DNA of 64,000 nt from Dactylorhiza incarnata (taxonomy: Eukaryota; Streptophyta; Magnoliopsida; Asparagales; Orchidaceae). This document shows, in pieces, positions 63,962 through 64,000 of this stretch (the stretch's first letter is position 1; every line of letters begins with the position of its first letter). The notes beneath the pieces are model-generated. The model was not told where the DNA came from and searched no databases. It was given only the letters and a program-made list of their open reading frames with translations. The stretch is from the NCBI GenBank assembly GCA_033032865.1, contig JAWHQI010000075.1, forward strand, positions 4,464,001-4,528,000, written 5' to 3'. Made by a program: the position numbers and the translations under genes.

Positions 63962-64000
63962 TTGTAATGTAGAAATAGAAGTACAAAAAATGGAATTTGA

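Larger units (their letters stand above)
47523..64000 (-). mobile_element. Element I: gag-only Copia element related to D, continues past the window
   Basis: The left end is a minus-strand 3' LTR (47523-48866) with a polypurine tract at 48867-48881. The AT-rich interior is interrupted by J. After J it continues with the conserved block and ends, within the window, with gag on the minus strand. LTR segments, polypurine tract, conserved interior blocks and gag C-terminus all match element D, but the spacing and order of blocks differ. No pol is seen. Confidence 0.85.

Overview
The window looks like a plant (angiosperm) nuclear heterochromatic region built almost entirely of nested LTR retrotransposons. 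I find no ordinary host gene, tRNA, rRNA or CRISPR. The evidence is Ty1/copia and Ty3/gypsy gag and pol modules on both strands, initiator-Met-tRNA-type primer binding sites, polypurine tracts, TG...CA long terminal repeats (LTRs) and several perfect 5-bp target site duplications (TSDs). Most coding regions carry stops or frameshifts and are annotated as pseudogenes. Element letters A to J are my own labels.

Layout. A (Copia, minus, 1 to about 2690, cut by the window edge) lies against the 3' end of B (Copia, plus). B's 3' LTR (3170-3720 plus 17785-19164) is split by C, a gag-protease-only Tat-like gypsy element (plus, 3721-17779, TSD ATCTT). C's gag is split by D, a gag-only Copia element (minus, 5216-12658, TSD GTGCA). 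After an unresolved stretch (19165-19620) comes the 3' half of a Copia element E (minus, to 23411). Next is F, a Tat-lineage gypsy element (minus, 23412 to about 43537) that has lost its 5' LTR and gag. F carries an antisense Transposase_28-type gene and a 95-bp tandem array. It is itself interrupted by G (Copia LTR, 26583-28589, TSD GGCTC) and by H (chromovirus, plus, 32563-41373, TSD GTTTT). F abuts the 5' half of a Copia element like E (43538-45197). A diverged Tat-like gag-protease fragment (plus, to 47522) precedes I, a relative of D (minus, 47523 to beyond the window). I is split by J, a chromovirus related to H (minus, 50633-60471, TSD TATAG).

How the parts relate. F (with pol) and C (without pol) share LTR ends and the unusual layout of a tandem array plus antisense genes before the 3' LTR. 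They look like an autonomous and non-autonomous pair. D and I are two members of a gag-only Copia family that must rely on another element's enzymes. H and J are sister chromoviruses with the same internal gap between protease and reverse transcriptase, so they too probably moved in trans.

The strongest unexplained pattern is in the LTRs. In nearly every family the stretch upstream of the presumed TATA box (U3) is filled with short, CpG-rich, dyad-symmetric motifs repeated many times. Each family uses a different motif: GACGATATCGTC, GGCGAGTGGACC/GGTCCACTCGCC, GCGCTAGCGC, AGACCGC/GCGGTCT, CTCGCGAG, TTCGTCGAACG, GCGCACGA/TCGTGCGC or TTTCTCGAGAAA. Sister elements with similar bodies carry unrelated U3 motifs. 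All boundaries, homologies and copy counts were read by eye; no alignments or database searches were run.
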